Of a stretch of 64,000 bases of DNA, positions 1-7,987 are shown piece after piece. The position numbers were made by a program, and so were the translations under genes. The notes under the pieces are model-generated. The model ran no database searches and was not told the origin of the DNA. It saw only the letters and a list, made by a program, of their open reading frames with translations. Source of the DNA: Microbacterium sp. CH12i (GTDB lineage: Bacteria > Actinomycetota > Actinomycetes > Actinomycetales > Microbacteriaceae); assembly GCF_000685355.1 (NCBI RefSeq), contig NZ_JHET01000002.1:1-64000 (forward strand). Direction: 5' to 3'. The number at the start of each line of letters is the position of its first letter. Within the stretch, counting starts at the first letter, position 1.

Positions 1-516
1 TACCCGCGGGCGCCACGGCTCGCCCCCGGGCGAGCGCGGCAGGCCACGGCGCAGCGCTGAACCACTGACGGATTCGACAGCCGGTGCGATTGCGCTCTCT
101 GAGCGTGCCGAAGGGCGCGCCTCTTTCGTGGCTGCTGTGGGTGTGCTCGCGGACTGCGTCGCCGCAGCGAGCACGGGTGCTGATGGCGCCTCGACTGGTT
201 CAGACGCCGCAACGGCCGCAGCAGCACCTGCGGGCGGCCACGGTTCACCACCCGGCGTACGCGGCAGACCGCGGCGCAGAGCAGCAGTCCGCGACTGCGT
301 TGTCGCCGCCGGCACAGCCTGCTGTTCGGCGGCCGGAGCGGGAGCACCAGCTACAGCCGAAGCGGGCTCCGCATTCGGAGCGGCCTCGACGATCGGCGGA
401 GCCTCGGCGACGGCATCTGACGCCGCGGCGTCCGCTACCTCGACTTCACTCGCCGGAGGCCAGGCATCGCCACCGGCGACCCGGGGCAACCCTCGCCGCA
501 GCTTCTGCGCAGCCAT
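1..516 (-). CDS. Unknown protein with repeated LRRGLPR..GGE.W motif (3' part outside window)
   Basis: The frame is open from an ATG at 516 to the window edge (172 codons, no stop). The start lies 5 bp after the etfA stop, so it is probably the third gene of the etfB-etfA operon. The visible part is almost wholly Ala/Pro/Glu-rich and probably disordered. It is punctuated by three near-identical segments at residues 6-21, 80-95 and 155-170, consensus LRRGLPR-x-x-GG-[DE]-x-W-[PR]-P, spaced about 75 residues. A structured domain may follow outside the window. I do not recognise the family. Its place behind etfBA suggests a link to electron transfer, which is inference only. Confidence 0.7.
   Translation of the reverse strand, partial: MAAQKLRRGLPRVAGGDAWPPASEVEVADAAASDAVAEAPPIVEAAPNAEPASAVAGAPAPAAEQQAVPAATTQSRTAALRRGLPRTPGGEPWPPAGAAAAVAASEPVEAPSAPVLAAATQSASTPTAATKEARPSARSESAIAPAVESVSGSALRRGLPRSPGGEPWRPRV
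99..116. repeat. REP-like palindromic segment inside a coding region
   Basis: The segment CTGAGCGTGCCGAAGGGC closely resembles the one at 8407-8434 (CTGAGCCTGTCGAAGGGC). It lies in frame within the low-complexity linker of the repeat protein. Short palindromes of this pattern are scattered through many Micrococcales genomes. Confidence 0.45.
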
Positions 517-521
517 CGGCG

Positions 522-1514
522 CTACTTCTTCCGCGCTTCGAGCGCCTCGATCACCTGCGGCACGATGGTGAACACGTCACCGACGATGCCGAAGTCTGCG
601 ACGTCGAAGATCGGCGCTTCGCCGTCTTTGTTGATCGCGACGATGTTCTTCGCGGTCTGCATGCCGGCGCGGTGCTGGATGGCACCGGATATTCCGAGTG
701 CGACATACAACTGCGGCGACACCGAGACCCCGGTCTGGCCGACCTGATGCGCGTAAGGAATGTAGCCCGCGTCGACCGCAGCACGTGATGCGCCGACTGC
801 CGCACCGAGAGCATCGGCGAGCTGCTCGACGAGCACGAACTTCTCTTTCGAGCCGAGTCCGCGACCTCCCGAGACGACCTTCGGGGCGCCTCGCAGATCC
901 GGACGAGACGACTCGACCTCGACGACCTCGGTCGCACCGGCCGTTGCCGCGGCTGCGCCGGATGCGGTGACCTGGAGCGCCTCGATGGTGGGCGAGGCGA
1001 CAGCTTCTGCGCGAGCATCCACCGCACCCTGACGGAGGGTGATGACCGGCGCACCATAGGTCGCGGCGGAGTCGACGAGATACGCGCCACCGTATACCGA
1101 GTGGTGCGCGACGATACCTTCATCATCGCGAGAGACTCCTACGGCATCGACCGAGAGAGCAAGCTTCTCGCGCACAGCGAGGCGCCCGGCGACGTCGCGC
1201 CCAGCGATCGAGTTAGACACCAGTACTGCGTCGGGCTGCACCCGTTGGAACGCGGCCTGCAGTGCATCCACGACCGGAACGGTGAGAGCGCCAGCGTCAG
1301 CCTCTGCGGTCAGCACGACCGATGCGCCAGCCGCTGCCGCGGCATCCACTGCGCGTTGTACATCAGCACCGGGGGAACCGCCGGGCACCAGCGCGACCGG
1401 CGATCCGATCAACGATGCGGCACCGATCAGAGCAGCAGTGCTGCTGGCTGCCGCACCGGTGGGGGTCACGTCCACGAGGACGAGAATCGACTTGTCGGGG
1501 TAGCTCATCGTCAC
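522..1514 (-). CDS. etfA: Electron transfer flavoprotein alpha subunit
   Basis: This is the FAD-binding subunit of the cytoplasmic heterodimer that takes electrons from acyl-CoA dehydrogenases and passes them to the respiratory chain. Length is 330 residues, normal for the family. The C-terminal FAD domain is clear: [13 protein letters not shown], then GQTG, the [21 protein letters not shown] segment (broken here: [10 protein letters not shown] and [11 protein letters not shown]), and IVAINKD. The N-terminal domain is typical. A GTG start at 1514 overlaps the etfB stop by 4 bp (GTGA); an ATG two codons later at 1508 is the alternative. The adjacent beta subunit confirms the assignment. Confidence 0.96.
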   Translation of the reverse strand: MTMSYPDKSILVLVDVTPTGAAASSTAALIGAASLIGSPVALVPGGSPGADVQRAVDAAAAAGASVVLTAEADAGALTVPVVDALQAAFQRVQPDAVLVSNSIAGRDVAGRLAVREKLALSVDAVGVSRDDEGIVAHHSVYGGAYLVDSAATYGAPVITLRQGAVDARAEAVASPTIEALQVTASGAAAATAGATEVVEVESSRPDLRGAPKVVSGGRGLGSKEKFVLVEQLADALGAAVGASRAAVDAGYIPYAHQVGQTGVSVSPQLYVALGISGAIQHRAGMQTAKNIVAINKDGEAPIFDVADFGIVGDVFTIVPQVIEALEARKK

Positions 1515-2287
1515 ACCAGCCTGTTCTGCACGAGGTACTCGACCAGCTTCGCGCCGGCGTCACCCTCATCGGTGATCTTCACGCCTGCCGCACGCGGAGG
1601 CTTCTCGGAGACAGTGGTCATGATCGTGCGCGGTGCCGCAGCGGGGTCAGCCGAGACGCCGAGATCATCGAGCGTAAGGATCTCCAGGGGCTTCTTCTTC
1701 GCAGCCATGATGCCCTTGAAGTTCGGGAACCGCGCGTCGGGAAGCGCCTCGGTAATCGAGATCACGGCCGGGAATTTCACCGACACCGACTGGGATCCGT
1801 CGTCGGCTGCGCGCGTGCCAGAGACACCGTCTGCGGTGATCTCGACGGCGTTGAGGGCGGTGGCCTGTGCGTAGCCGAGGTGCTCGGCGAGCATCGCGGG
1901 AATCACGCCGCCGGAGCCGTCGGTCGAGAGGTTGCCGGTAATGACCAGGTCAGGCTCTGCACGGCGGATCGCCGCGGCCAGCACCTCAGCGGTCAGCCCC
2001 AGGTCAGCGCCCGCCAGCTGCTCGTCGACGATGTGCACAGCGGATGCCGCGCCGATCGCGAGTGCACGGCGAATGGATGCCGTGGAAGATTCGGGGGCCA
2101 TGGCAAGCGCCACGACCTCGGTGCCTTCGGCCTTGCCTGCGTACGCAAGCGCGACCTCGAGCGCACGCTCGGTGATCTCATCCAGGACCACGTCGCCGGC
2201 CGCACGATCGGCCAAGCCGGTCTCTAGATTCAGTTTTCGATCGCCGTACGTGTCTGGTACCTCTTTGACCAGGACAAAAATCTTCAT
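1511..2287 (-). CDS. etfB: Electron transfer flavoprotein beta subunit
   Basis: This is the partner of etfA, 258 residues, carrying the AMP-binding and dehydrogenase-recognition functions. Visible signatures are the N-terminal [13 protein letters not shown], the [21 protein letters not shown] region (GNLSTDG, then [11 protein letters not shown]) and the [16 protein letters not shown] loop characteristic of ETF-beta. It starts with ATG at 2287 and is the first gene of the operon. The divergent MarR gene begins 153 bp away, so the shared region probably holds both promoters. Confidence 0.96.
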   Translation of the reverse strand: MKIFVLVKEVPDTYGDRKLNLETGLADRAAGDVVLDEITERALEVALAYAGKAEGTEVVALAMAPESSTASIRRALAIGAASAVHIVDEQLAGADLGLTAEVLAAAIRRAEPDLVITGNLSTDGSGGVIPAMLAEHLGYAQATALNAVEITADGVSGTRAADDGSQSVSVKFPAVISITEALPDARFPNFKGIMAAKKKPLEILTLDDLGVSADPAAAPRTIMTTVSEKPPRAAGVKITDEGDAGAKLVEYLVQNRLV

Positions 2288-2363
2288 CGACTGCTCCTCA
2301 CGACAGGGCCGAGTCTATCCGTAAGCGGGTGAATGTAGCCAAACTGAAGCTTTGCGGGCTCAG

Positions 2364-2379
2364 GTCTCACGCATGAGAC
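2364..2379. promoter_or_regulatory. Inverted repeat between etfB and marR, possible operator
   Basis: GTCTCA and TGAGAC arms are separated by CGCA in the divergent intergenic region. The site is well placed to control both etfBA and the MarR gene. A related inverted pair (TGCATGAGAC/GTCTCACGCA) recurs at 3462-3498. Binding by the MarR protein is inference. Confidence 0.4.
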
Positions 2380-2440
2380 GTTGAATGTATACACAGTGCA
2401 CGTTCCTCGAGGATGCCCACCCACCCAGTAGCGTAGAACC

Positions 2441-2977
2441 GTGGCCCAATCCCGTCCGCTTCCGATAGACCCGCTCGCCGAGGCGAAGCGCCAGTGGCTG
2501 GCGCACGGGTGGACGGATGCTGCCGACGGCATGACTGCGGTGATTTCCGTCATGCGCGCTCAGCAGCTGCTGCTCGCACGAGTGGATACATCGCTGAAAC
2601 CTTTCGGGCTCTCGTTCGCACGCTTCGAAGTGCTGCGGCTGCTGGCGTTCAGCCGCTCGGGAAGCTTGCCGCTGTCGAGTGTGGTTGCGCGCCTCCAGGT
2701 GCACGCGACCACGGTTACGAGTACGGCGGAGCGACTGATGCGCGACGGGCTCATCACGCGTGAGCCGCATCCGCACGACGGGCGCGCGGCGATGTTGGCC
2801 TTGACCGAGGCCGGGCGCGAACTCGTCGAACGGGCGACCACTGCGATCAACGCGGAGGTGTTTGCTGCTCCCGGCGTCACCCAGACAGATGCCGCTGACC
2901 TGGTCGCGATCGTTGCCCGCCTCCGCAAGGATGCCGGCGATTTCACCGAACCACGTCCGCAGCCAGATCCACTCTGA
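2441..2977 (+). CDS. MarR-family transcriptional regulator
   Basis: A 178-residue winged-helix regulator with a GTG start at 2441. The DNA-binding core spans about residues 60-115: FEVLRLLAFSRSG, then a recognition helix region HATTVTSTAERLMRDGLI and the wing HDGRAAMLALTEAG. Members usually repress nearby catabolic genes and are released by an aromatic or CoA-linked ligand. It is divergent from etfBA and overlaps the next gene by 1 bp (TGATG), so both are probably co-transcribed. A decayed paralogue lies at 33385-33729 beside a homologous enoyl-CoA hydratase; both C-termini end in KDAGDF..P.P.PDPL. Confidence 0.92.
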   Translation: MAQSRPLPIDPLAEAKRQWLAHGWTDAADGMTAVISVMRAQQLLLARVDTSLKPFGLSFARFEVLRLLAFSRSGSLPLSSVVARLQVHATTVTSTAERLMRDGLITREPHPHDGRAAMLALTEAGRELVERATTAINAEVFAAPGVTQTDAADLVAIVARLRKDAGDFTEPRPQPDPL

Positions 2978-3426
2978 TGGCCGAGTTCGTGCTCGAGCGC
3001 GTTATCCGCGCAACGCCAGCAGCGGTGTGCGCGGCATCCCTTGATCCTGCCCTCCACGTCGAATCCATGGCGCGCTACGGCGAGACAATGGTCGCGGGTC
3101 CCGCCGGAGGCGCGTTCACCGAAGGCTCGACGGCGACCTGGCGTGCGCGGCACTTCGGTGTGCCGTTCCATCTCAGCTCGGTCGTCTTCGACATCGATCC
3201 ACCGCACCGGTTCTGCGACCGGCAGATCAAGGGACCGTTCGGTGATTTCCATCATGAGCACGAGTTTTTGGAGCATCCTGACGGCACGTTGATGCGCGAC
3301 ACGGTGACCTTCCGTTCGCCATTCGGCCCCATCGGCACGCTTGTCGACAAGCTGTTCATGCGCAAGTACATGCGCCGGATCATCTCCGAGCGCAATGAAA
3401 CCCTCGCGGGACTACTTGAAGCCTGA
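2977..3426 (+). CDS. SRPBCC-fold protein (polyketide cyclase/START-like)
   Basis: A 149-residue single-domain protein of the SRPBCC ligand-binding superfamily. The N-terminal FVLERVIRATPAAVCAASLD strand-helix, the central HFGVPFHLSSVVFDIDPPHRFCDRQIKGPF region (seen as LSSVVFDIDPP and FCDRQIKGPF) and the C-terminal long helix fit a coenzyme-Q-binding/cyclase-like group. Such proteins bind hydrophobic ligands in a helix-grip cavity. The start overlaps the MarR stop, implying co-expression. No catalytic residue can be assigned, and the ligand is unknown. Confidence 0.75.
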   Translation: MAEFVLERVIRATPAAVCAASLDPALHVESMARYGETMVAGPAGGAFTEGSTATWRARHFGVPFHLSSVVFDIDPPHRFCDRQIKGPFGDFHHEHEFLEHPDGTLMRDTVTFRSPFGPIGTLVDKLFMRKYMRRIISERNETLAGLLEA

Positions 3427-3461
3427 CCGTCGCGGCTGATCCAGCGCTGGACATCATTTCC

Positions 3462-3498
3462 TGCATGAGACATCACGCGTGCCGTGGCGTCTCACGCA
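3462..3498. terminator. Inverted repeat between convergent genes, possible terminator
   Basis: TGCATGAGAC (3462-3471) and GTCTCACGCA (3489-3498) pair at 9 of 10 positions around a 17-bp loop. They sit between the SRPBCC gene and the convergent enoyl-CoA hydratase. There is no clear U-tract, so termination is only suggested by position. Confidence 0.35.
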
Positions 3499-3536
3499 GA
3501 AAGTTGCGCCTCACGCAGAAATTGGTGTCTCAGCGG
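3489..3536. repeat. Tandem 19-bp repeat, 2.5 copies
   Basis: Units at 3489-3507, 3508-3526 and a partial copy at 3527-3536 share the core G[TC]CTCACGCAGAAA. The last partial copy runs into the stop codon of the enoyl-CoA hydratase. The function is unknown. Confidence 0.5.
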
Positions 3537-4306
3537 TTGGTGAAGTCGGGCGCGCGCTTTTCGAGGAACGCGGCCATGCCCTCTTTCTGGTCCGCCGTAT
3601 CGAACAGTGCGGAGAACGCCTGCTTCTCGTGCGCGAGGCCCTCGGCAAGCGTCGTTTCCATCGCCGCATCCAGCGCGGCCTTCGCGGCGTACACGCTTGG
3701 CAAAGACTTCAAGGCAATCATCTCGGCGAGCTTGGTCGCCTCTGCCAGCAGATCGGATGCCGCGACCACTCGCGATACGAGCCCCGCGCGCTCTGCTTCT
3801 TCAGCACCCATCATCCGACCGGAAAGGATGAGCTCGGCAGCCTTGTAATATCCGACGGCCCGGATGAGTCGTTGGGTCCCGCCCATCCCGGGGATCACGC
3901 CAAGGTTGATCTCAGGCTGGCCGAACCTCGCGGTGTCAGCGGCGAGGATGATGTCGCACATCATCGCGAGCTCGCATCCGCCGCCGAGAGCAAAACCTGA
4001 GACCGCGGCGATCACCGGAGTACGCACAGCGGCAAAGTCATCCCATGCCCCGAAGTGGTCGGTCTGGCGCATGTCAGCGGTCGACATCGACTGCATCTCT
4101 TTGATGTCGGCGCCCGCAGCGAAGGCCTTCTCAGAACCCGTGACAACAATGGCGCCGACACCGTCATCGGCATCGAAAGCGACGGCGGCGGCCGTGACTT
4201 CTCCTGCCATCTGAGAGTTCAGCGCGTTCAGTGCCTGCGGACGGTTCAGCGTGATCCATCCCACGCGGCCCCGCTGCTCGACCAGGATCGTCTCGTACTC
4301 GGTCAT
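3530..4306 (-). CDS. Enoyl-CoA hydratase
   Basis: A 258-residue crotonase-fold enzyme that hydrates trans-2-enoyl-CoA to 3-hydroxyacyl-CoA. The oxyanion motif [10 protein letters not shown] (62-71) and both catalytic glutamates are present: E112 in GGGCELAMM and E132 in [20 protein letters not shown] (as [12 protein letters not shown]). The nearest relative in the window is the hydratase at 33763-34539. Both sit next to mmsA/mmsB sequence, so a role in valine/isobutyrate degradation (methacrylyl-CoA hydration) is likely. The start is ATG at 4306. vapBC and the mmsB remnant lie directly upstream. Confidence 0.93.
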   Translation of the reverse strand: MTEYETILVEQRGRVGWITLNRPQALNALNSQMAGEVTAAAVAFDADDGVGAIVVTGSEKAFAAGADIKEMQSMSTADMRQTDHFGAWDDFAAVRTPVIAAVSGFALGGGCELAMMCDIILAADTARFGQPEINLGVIPGMGGTQRLIRAVGYYKAAELILSGRMMGAEEAERAGLVSRVVAASDLLAEATKLAEMIALKSLPSVYAAKAALDAAMETTLAEGLAHEKQAFSALFDTADQKEGMAAFLEKRAPDFTNR

Positions 4307-4332
4307 GTGTTCCCCTCCGCGGCGAGTTGCCG

Positions 4333-4725
4333 CTAACGTCGGATAGCCGGAAGAATGTCGGTCGCCGAGAAGTCCTCTCCGACGAACAACAGCCTTTCCC
4401 CTGTGATGACGGCAAGCGCATATGCGAAGCAGTCGCCAAAGTTCAGTTTCGCCGGGTGTCCGGAGCCCCGACCATAACGACGGTAAGCCTCACGGGCGAT
4501 CTGCGCCTGCGTTGCCGTGACCGGCTCAAGCGCGATGCCGGCGGTAGTGAGCAAGTCTTCGAAGTCGCGCTGCGTGCTCACGGATCGGTTGTCCACGACG
4601 ATCGAGGCTTCCAGCCAATTCGCGACCGACATACGGCAGTTCTCCTGTATCAAGAGCTCTGCGCACGCCGTCGCATCTGCCTCACCTTGAATGACCGCCA
4701 GCATCGCTGAGCTATCGACGATCAT
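4333..4725 (-). CDS. vapC: VapC-type PIN-domain ribonuclease toxin
   Basis: A 130-residue PIN-domain protein, the toxin of a type II toxin-antitoxin pair; the family cleaves RNA with a Mg2+ site formed by acidic residues. Candidate residues are D4 (MIVDSSA), the glutamate of NWLEAS and the aspartates of [11 protein letters not shown] and GEDF. The ATG at 4725 overlaps the antitoxin stop (ATGA), which gives the tight translational coupling usual for vapBC. The pair sits between the hydratase and a decayed mmsB, an insertion-like position compared with the second locus at 33-37 kb. Confidence 0.92.
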   Translation of the reverse strand: MIVDSSAMLAVIQGEADATACAELLIQENCRMSVANWLEASIVVDNRSVSTQRDFEDLLTTAGIALEPVTATQAQIAREAYRRYGRGSGHPAKLNFGDCFAYALAVITGERLLFVGEDFSATDILPAIRR

Positions 4726-4991
4726 CGTGGCAGCCCGGTGGCTTCATCGTAGAGATCCTCGACGCGGGTGACACCTGCCGCCGCTGTACTTTCCTCCCGA
4801 CGGTAGCGCTCACCCATCGCAAGGAGCCGGTGCATGCGACCAGCCCGGGCATTGTCGTCAGGATCTTCGCCGTGCTGTTGCAGAAGAAGACGGAGTGCCG
4901 CTTCTATTGCGCTCGTCTGAGTCGTGCCCGTGACACGGGCCGCCTCACGCGCCAACTCGTGCACACGTTCGTTCTTGATGTTCAGACTCAT
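4722..4991 (-). CDS. vapB: VapB-type antitoxin
   Basis: An 89-residue antitoxin of the Rv0623/PSK-type VapB family. The N-terminal MSLNIKNERVHELAREAARVTG region (shown as NIKNERVHELAREA) and the TQTSAIEAALRLLL helix form the DNA-binding and dimerisation part. The C-terminal half is the flexible toxin-binding tail. The ATG at 4991 lies 20 bp from a strong palindrome (5012-5033) that is the expected autoregulatory operator. Confidence 0.92.
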   Translation of the reverse strand: MSLNIKNERVHELAREAARVTGTTQTSAIEAALRLLLQQHGEDPDDNARAGRMHRLLAMGERYRREESTAAAGVTRVEDLYDEATGLPR

Positions 4992-5011
4992 GGTGTAATG
5001 CTACCTAGGAC

Positions 5012-5033
5012 CAAAGGTAGATGTCTACCTTTG
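5012..5033. promoter_or_regulatory. vapBC operator palindrome
   Basis: A perfect inverted repeat with 10-bp arms (CAAAGGTAGA/TCTACCTTTG) and a 2-bp centre lies just upstream of vapB. VapB-VapC complexes typically bind such sites to autoregulate. On the minus strand a TAGCAT hexamer between the palindrome and the start could be the -10 element. Confidence 0.7.
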
Positions 5034-5039
5034 CTGAAT

Positions 5040-5602
5040 TCACACCTTTCCGGCGCGAATGTCGGTGATGATCCCGGAGAAGTCACGCGCCGCACCCTCA
5101 CCGGCGGCGAAGGCCGCGTAGATCTGCTGCGCGAGGCGCCCCATCTGCGCATCCGCCAAGGTCTGGCATCACCCACGACGATCTGCGACACAGCGAGGAT
5201 CATGTTGTTGCACACCTCGCTGCCTGGCCGAGCCCCGGCCCGCCGCAGTGCACGATGCGCTTTCCCATGGCTTCAAGCAACGGCAGCGCGGCGGCGAAAT
5301 CCTCGTCGGATGCTCCGACCATGAAGGCGAGCGTCGCATTCTCGGCGTCGCCAGCGACGTCATCTCGTTCTGTACGAGATCGAGGAAGCGCAGCAGAACC
5401 CGCGCATGCTTCTGCGGGTTGGTCGCCGCCCACGCAGGCTGAGTTGCTTCGGCGTTCGCTATGACCTCGCGAACCTCGTCTGCTGAGGCGAGCGGCACGC
5501 GTGCCTGCACCGCGCCGAGCTCGGATCATACACGTCGCTGAAGCGGCCAGCATCCGGAGTGCGGAGCGATCCGCCTACAAAATGGGGGATAGTACGAGTC
5601 AT
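5040..5602 (-). pseudogene. Decayed fusion of mmsA (N-terminal part) and mmsB (internal and C-terminal parts)
   Basis: From an ATG at 5602 the frame gives an MmsA-like start (HFVGGS... RFSDVYDPS), shifts frame near 5515, and continues as VPLASADEV...WAATNPQKHARVL, matching the N-terminus of methylmalonate-semialdehyde dehydrogenase encoded at 37358. Near 5345 this jumps to 3-hydroxyisobutyrate dehydrogenase sequence: [29 protein letters not shown], then after a frame change CNNMILAVSQIVVGDA. After an internal deletion comes the C-terminus (ARDFSGIITDIRAGKV, stop at 5040). Two genes have thus collapsed by deletions and frameshifts. It is a real pseudogene and the relic of a second valine-catabolism locus. 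Confidence 0.85.
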
Positions 5603-5709
5603 TGTGCGAAGTCTCTTCACGCCTACATTGGCACGATGCCTACACTACTCGGCCTTCCCGCTATTTACTAGGACACCCTTGCATCTCTCTGGCCCCGCCC
5701 ATCCCCCAC

Positions 5710-5768
5710 TTTCGAATCGCGCAAGTTGCTGCATCCGGGGGAAATGGAACAACTTGCGCGATTCGAAA
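5710..5768. repeat. Perfect 19-bp inverted repeat with 21-bp loop
   Basis: TTTCGAATCGCGCAAGTTG (5710-5728) is the exact reverse complement of 5750-5768. It lies in the gap between the mmsA/B remnant and the next small gene, 10 bp from that gene's stop, so it may act as its terminator. It may also be a REP or MITE-like element; there is no U-tract. Confidence 0.6.
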
Positions 5769-5778
5769 GCAGGCAGGT

Positions 5779-6224
5779 CTACAGGTAGTCGTCCGGGTGC
5801 AGCTGGCGAACGCCACGGGCGTGGACGATGAACTGCGCGCGCAGCGGCACGTCGAGGAGCTCTGCGGCCTCGGCCATCGCACGTGCCCAAACCCGATCAT
5901 CGTCGCCGACCGCATCTGTTCCGACGCGTTCCCAGGCAAGCACGACGCTCGCGTTGTCGGTCATCTGGCGCAGCATGCCAGCGCGGTGCATGAGCACATG
6001 AGCCTCGGTCACCGTGCCGAGATCGTCGACGTCAACAACGGCATACGGATCATCGGGGTAATCATCCATCGGCATGAGCGGATCGCCGAGACATCCCCGC
6101 CCGTCCATGAACATCAGCCACATCTGTCGCTTCTCGCGCGCTGCAGCACAAGCTGCAGCAGATCACGCAAGTCATCGTCGTGGTCAAGGACTCTGTCTTT
6201 GAGAGGACTGCTCGTATTCGTCAT
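5779..6224 (-). CDS. Conserved small protein of unknown function (one-base frameshift)
   Basis: The longest uninterrupted frame starts at 6123 (114 residues), but an ATG at 6224 in another frame encodes a plausible N-terminus (TNTSSPLKDRVLDHDDDL..LLQLVLQRA) that would continue into REKRQMWLMFMD if one base were restored near 6126. The combined protein of about 148 residues is acidic, with segments GCLGDPLMPMDDYPDDP and ERVGTDAVGDDDRVWARAM and a C-terminal VRQLHPDDYL. I do not recognise a characterised family. The break has the same form as many others here and may be a sequencing error. Otherwise the gene would start at 6123. Confidence 0.6.
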
Positions 6225-6444
6225 GCCACGATGATGGCCCGCCTAGAACAGGACGCCCCCCGAGATTCCGGGGGCTGTGGACAAGTCCGAGCGAGTACGC
6301 GAATGTGCAGAACGAGTGAGCGGCGCCTGTTCGGTGGCCGTTTACCACCCGTCCACATTCGTCGCTTACAACTGCTTGTGCGTGGAACACCTCAGACCGG
6401 ATCGGGTATTCAGAGCTTTCCACGCAATGGTGAGCATAGCTCCC
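6225..6444. other. Intergenic region without a recognisable gene
   Basis: No frame with coding character and no tRNA-like fold was seen. A short G/C inverted repeat (GCCCCC ... GGGGGC, about 6254-6275) lies here. Confidence 0.5.
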
Positions 6445-6478
6445 AAGACCCCCGCCGAATCGGGTCGGCGGGGGTCTT
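6445..6478. terminator. Strong hairpin terminator
   Basis: AAGACCCCCGCCGA (6445-6458) pairs perfectly with TCGGCGGGGGTCTT (6465-6478) over a 6-nt loop, about 20 bp after the stop of the minus-strand membrane protein gene at 6499. The stem is very GC-rich; the following U-run is short. Confidence 0.8.
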
Positions 6479-6498
6479 CTCATGGGAGCGAGAGGTGA

Positions 6499-7921
6499 TC
6501 AGTCCCAGGAGACTGTCGGGGTCTCCTTGGCGAAATCAACCGACGGCGAGTTCATGTACCCGCCGAACCAGACCTCGAATTCAGCGGTCGCGCCGTCCTT
6601 CGTACCCTGCAGCGTCATGTCGACATCGACCGAGTCGTACGTCGTGACGAGCGTGGGCGAGCTGTAATCAAGGTCAGCCGCCATCTCGTCAAGAGTCTTC
6701 TGACCGTCCGCGGAGATCGTCCTGGTGACGCTGCCATCGACCGGCGTATACCCCTGCAGATCAATGGTGTCGATGTCCATGCCGCAGGGTGTGGTGAGCG
6801 ACTTCATCGCGACGCACTCCTCGATTGCCGCGCGCACCAGCGTGCGGAACGTTGCAGCGCCATCATCGGTGAGAACTGGCTGCAGCTCCCAGAATGCCTC
6901 AGTGTCGGCATCCGTTGCGACCGTGAACGTGTCGGTTTCGCCATCGATTGCGAACTCGTCATACGCCAGCGCCAGCTGGTAGGCGCCGGGGAACATCGAC
7001 ATAGAGGTGTCTGCGGGCTCGACGCCATTGATCGTGAGCCCGAGTCCCTCGAAGTTTGCCAGCGTCGCCGTGACCAGGCCGTCGGTGAGCTGCCAGGTGT
7101 CGTCGTAGTTGTAGACCGTGAAGCTGCGATCGACCGTTTCGCCGCCGATCGCGAAGGATGCCGAAACAACCGTCTCGCCGGGGCCATCCGAGCCCTCTGA
7201 TTCCTCCACCACGATGTCGGTGATCGGCGCGAGCTTCAGAGAAGTCGCAAGTGCATCATCCGTGAGCAGGCTGTCATCTGCATACGACTCAACGTACGTC
7301 AGCGCCGTCTCTGCGTCGCCTTCGGAGATCGCCGTCAAGTACTCCTCTACGACACCGGATGCCGTCTGGGCAGGTCCGCGCAGCAGAGCGGGGACGATGA
7401 TCACGCAGCGACCAGCAGCACCAGGGCAGCCGCGCCGCCGATGATGCCGAACAGCAGCCCCTTCGACATCGGCTTCTTCGGAGCCGGAGCCGGCGCCGGA
7501 ACCGCGCCCGGGTATGCACCCGCAGGGTACCCGTCGGCCTGGTAGCCCCCTGTCGGATAAGGCTGCGTGCCGTTCGGTGGGACTACGCCTGCGGCGTTGG
7601 GGTCATAGGCGGGCGCAGCGGTCGGGTAAATCGGGGCTGCCGGGTACTCAGGCGCCGCGGGCGCCGCACCTGGGTACGCCGGGCCTGCCGGGTACGCGCT
7701 CGGCGCCTCGGGTGCCACGCCAGGCTCCTCAACAGGAGGACGACAGGCTCGGGTGCCGCACTCTCAGAAGAAATGCCCTCTGATGACAGCATCCCTCCGA
7801 AGTCGTGCTGCCCGGCATTCACGTCAGCGGCAGACGCCCCCGCTGCCGCATTTTCAGACTCGGGCACGATCGGCGGGATCGGCGGGGTGGACTGGGGATT
7901 CTCCGGTGTCTCATTGCTCAC
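6499..7921 (-). CDS. Single-pass membrane protein with Pro/Tyr-rich cytoplasmic region (two one-base frameshifts)
   Basis: Three consecutive minus-strand frames make one protein. The first is a GTG-started N-terminus (7921) rich in Pro, Ser and Glu. A YPAGPAYPG-like Tyr-Pro region follows, then one membrane helix (KGLLFGIIGGAAALVLLVAA continued by VIIVPALL). Last is an extracytoplasmic domain beginning ASGVVEEYLTAISEGDAETAL, which resembles DUF4878-type NTF2-like domains. Breaks near 7731 and 7404 each need one extra base. The second splits the helix in the middle, so independent genes are unlikely despite the GTGA overlap. The topology fits the actinobacterial Pro-rich/TM/sensor-like pattern; the function is unknown. 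Confidence 0.65.
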
Positions 7922-7987
7922 GGATCCCATCGTAGAACGGCGGCACCGCTCATTCCCGGCCAAACCACCCCGCTGCCCGGAACGTGA

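Noticed and set aside
7401..7404. Translational coupling (GTGA overlap) between two separate genes
   Set aside because: The overlap falls in the middle of a single membrane helix, so one protein broken by a missing base is the simpler explanation.
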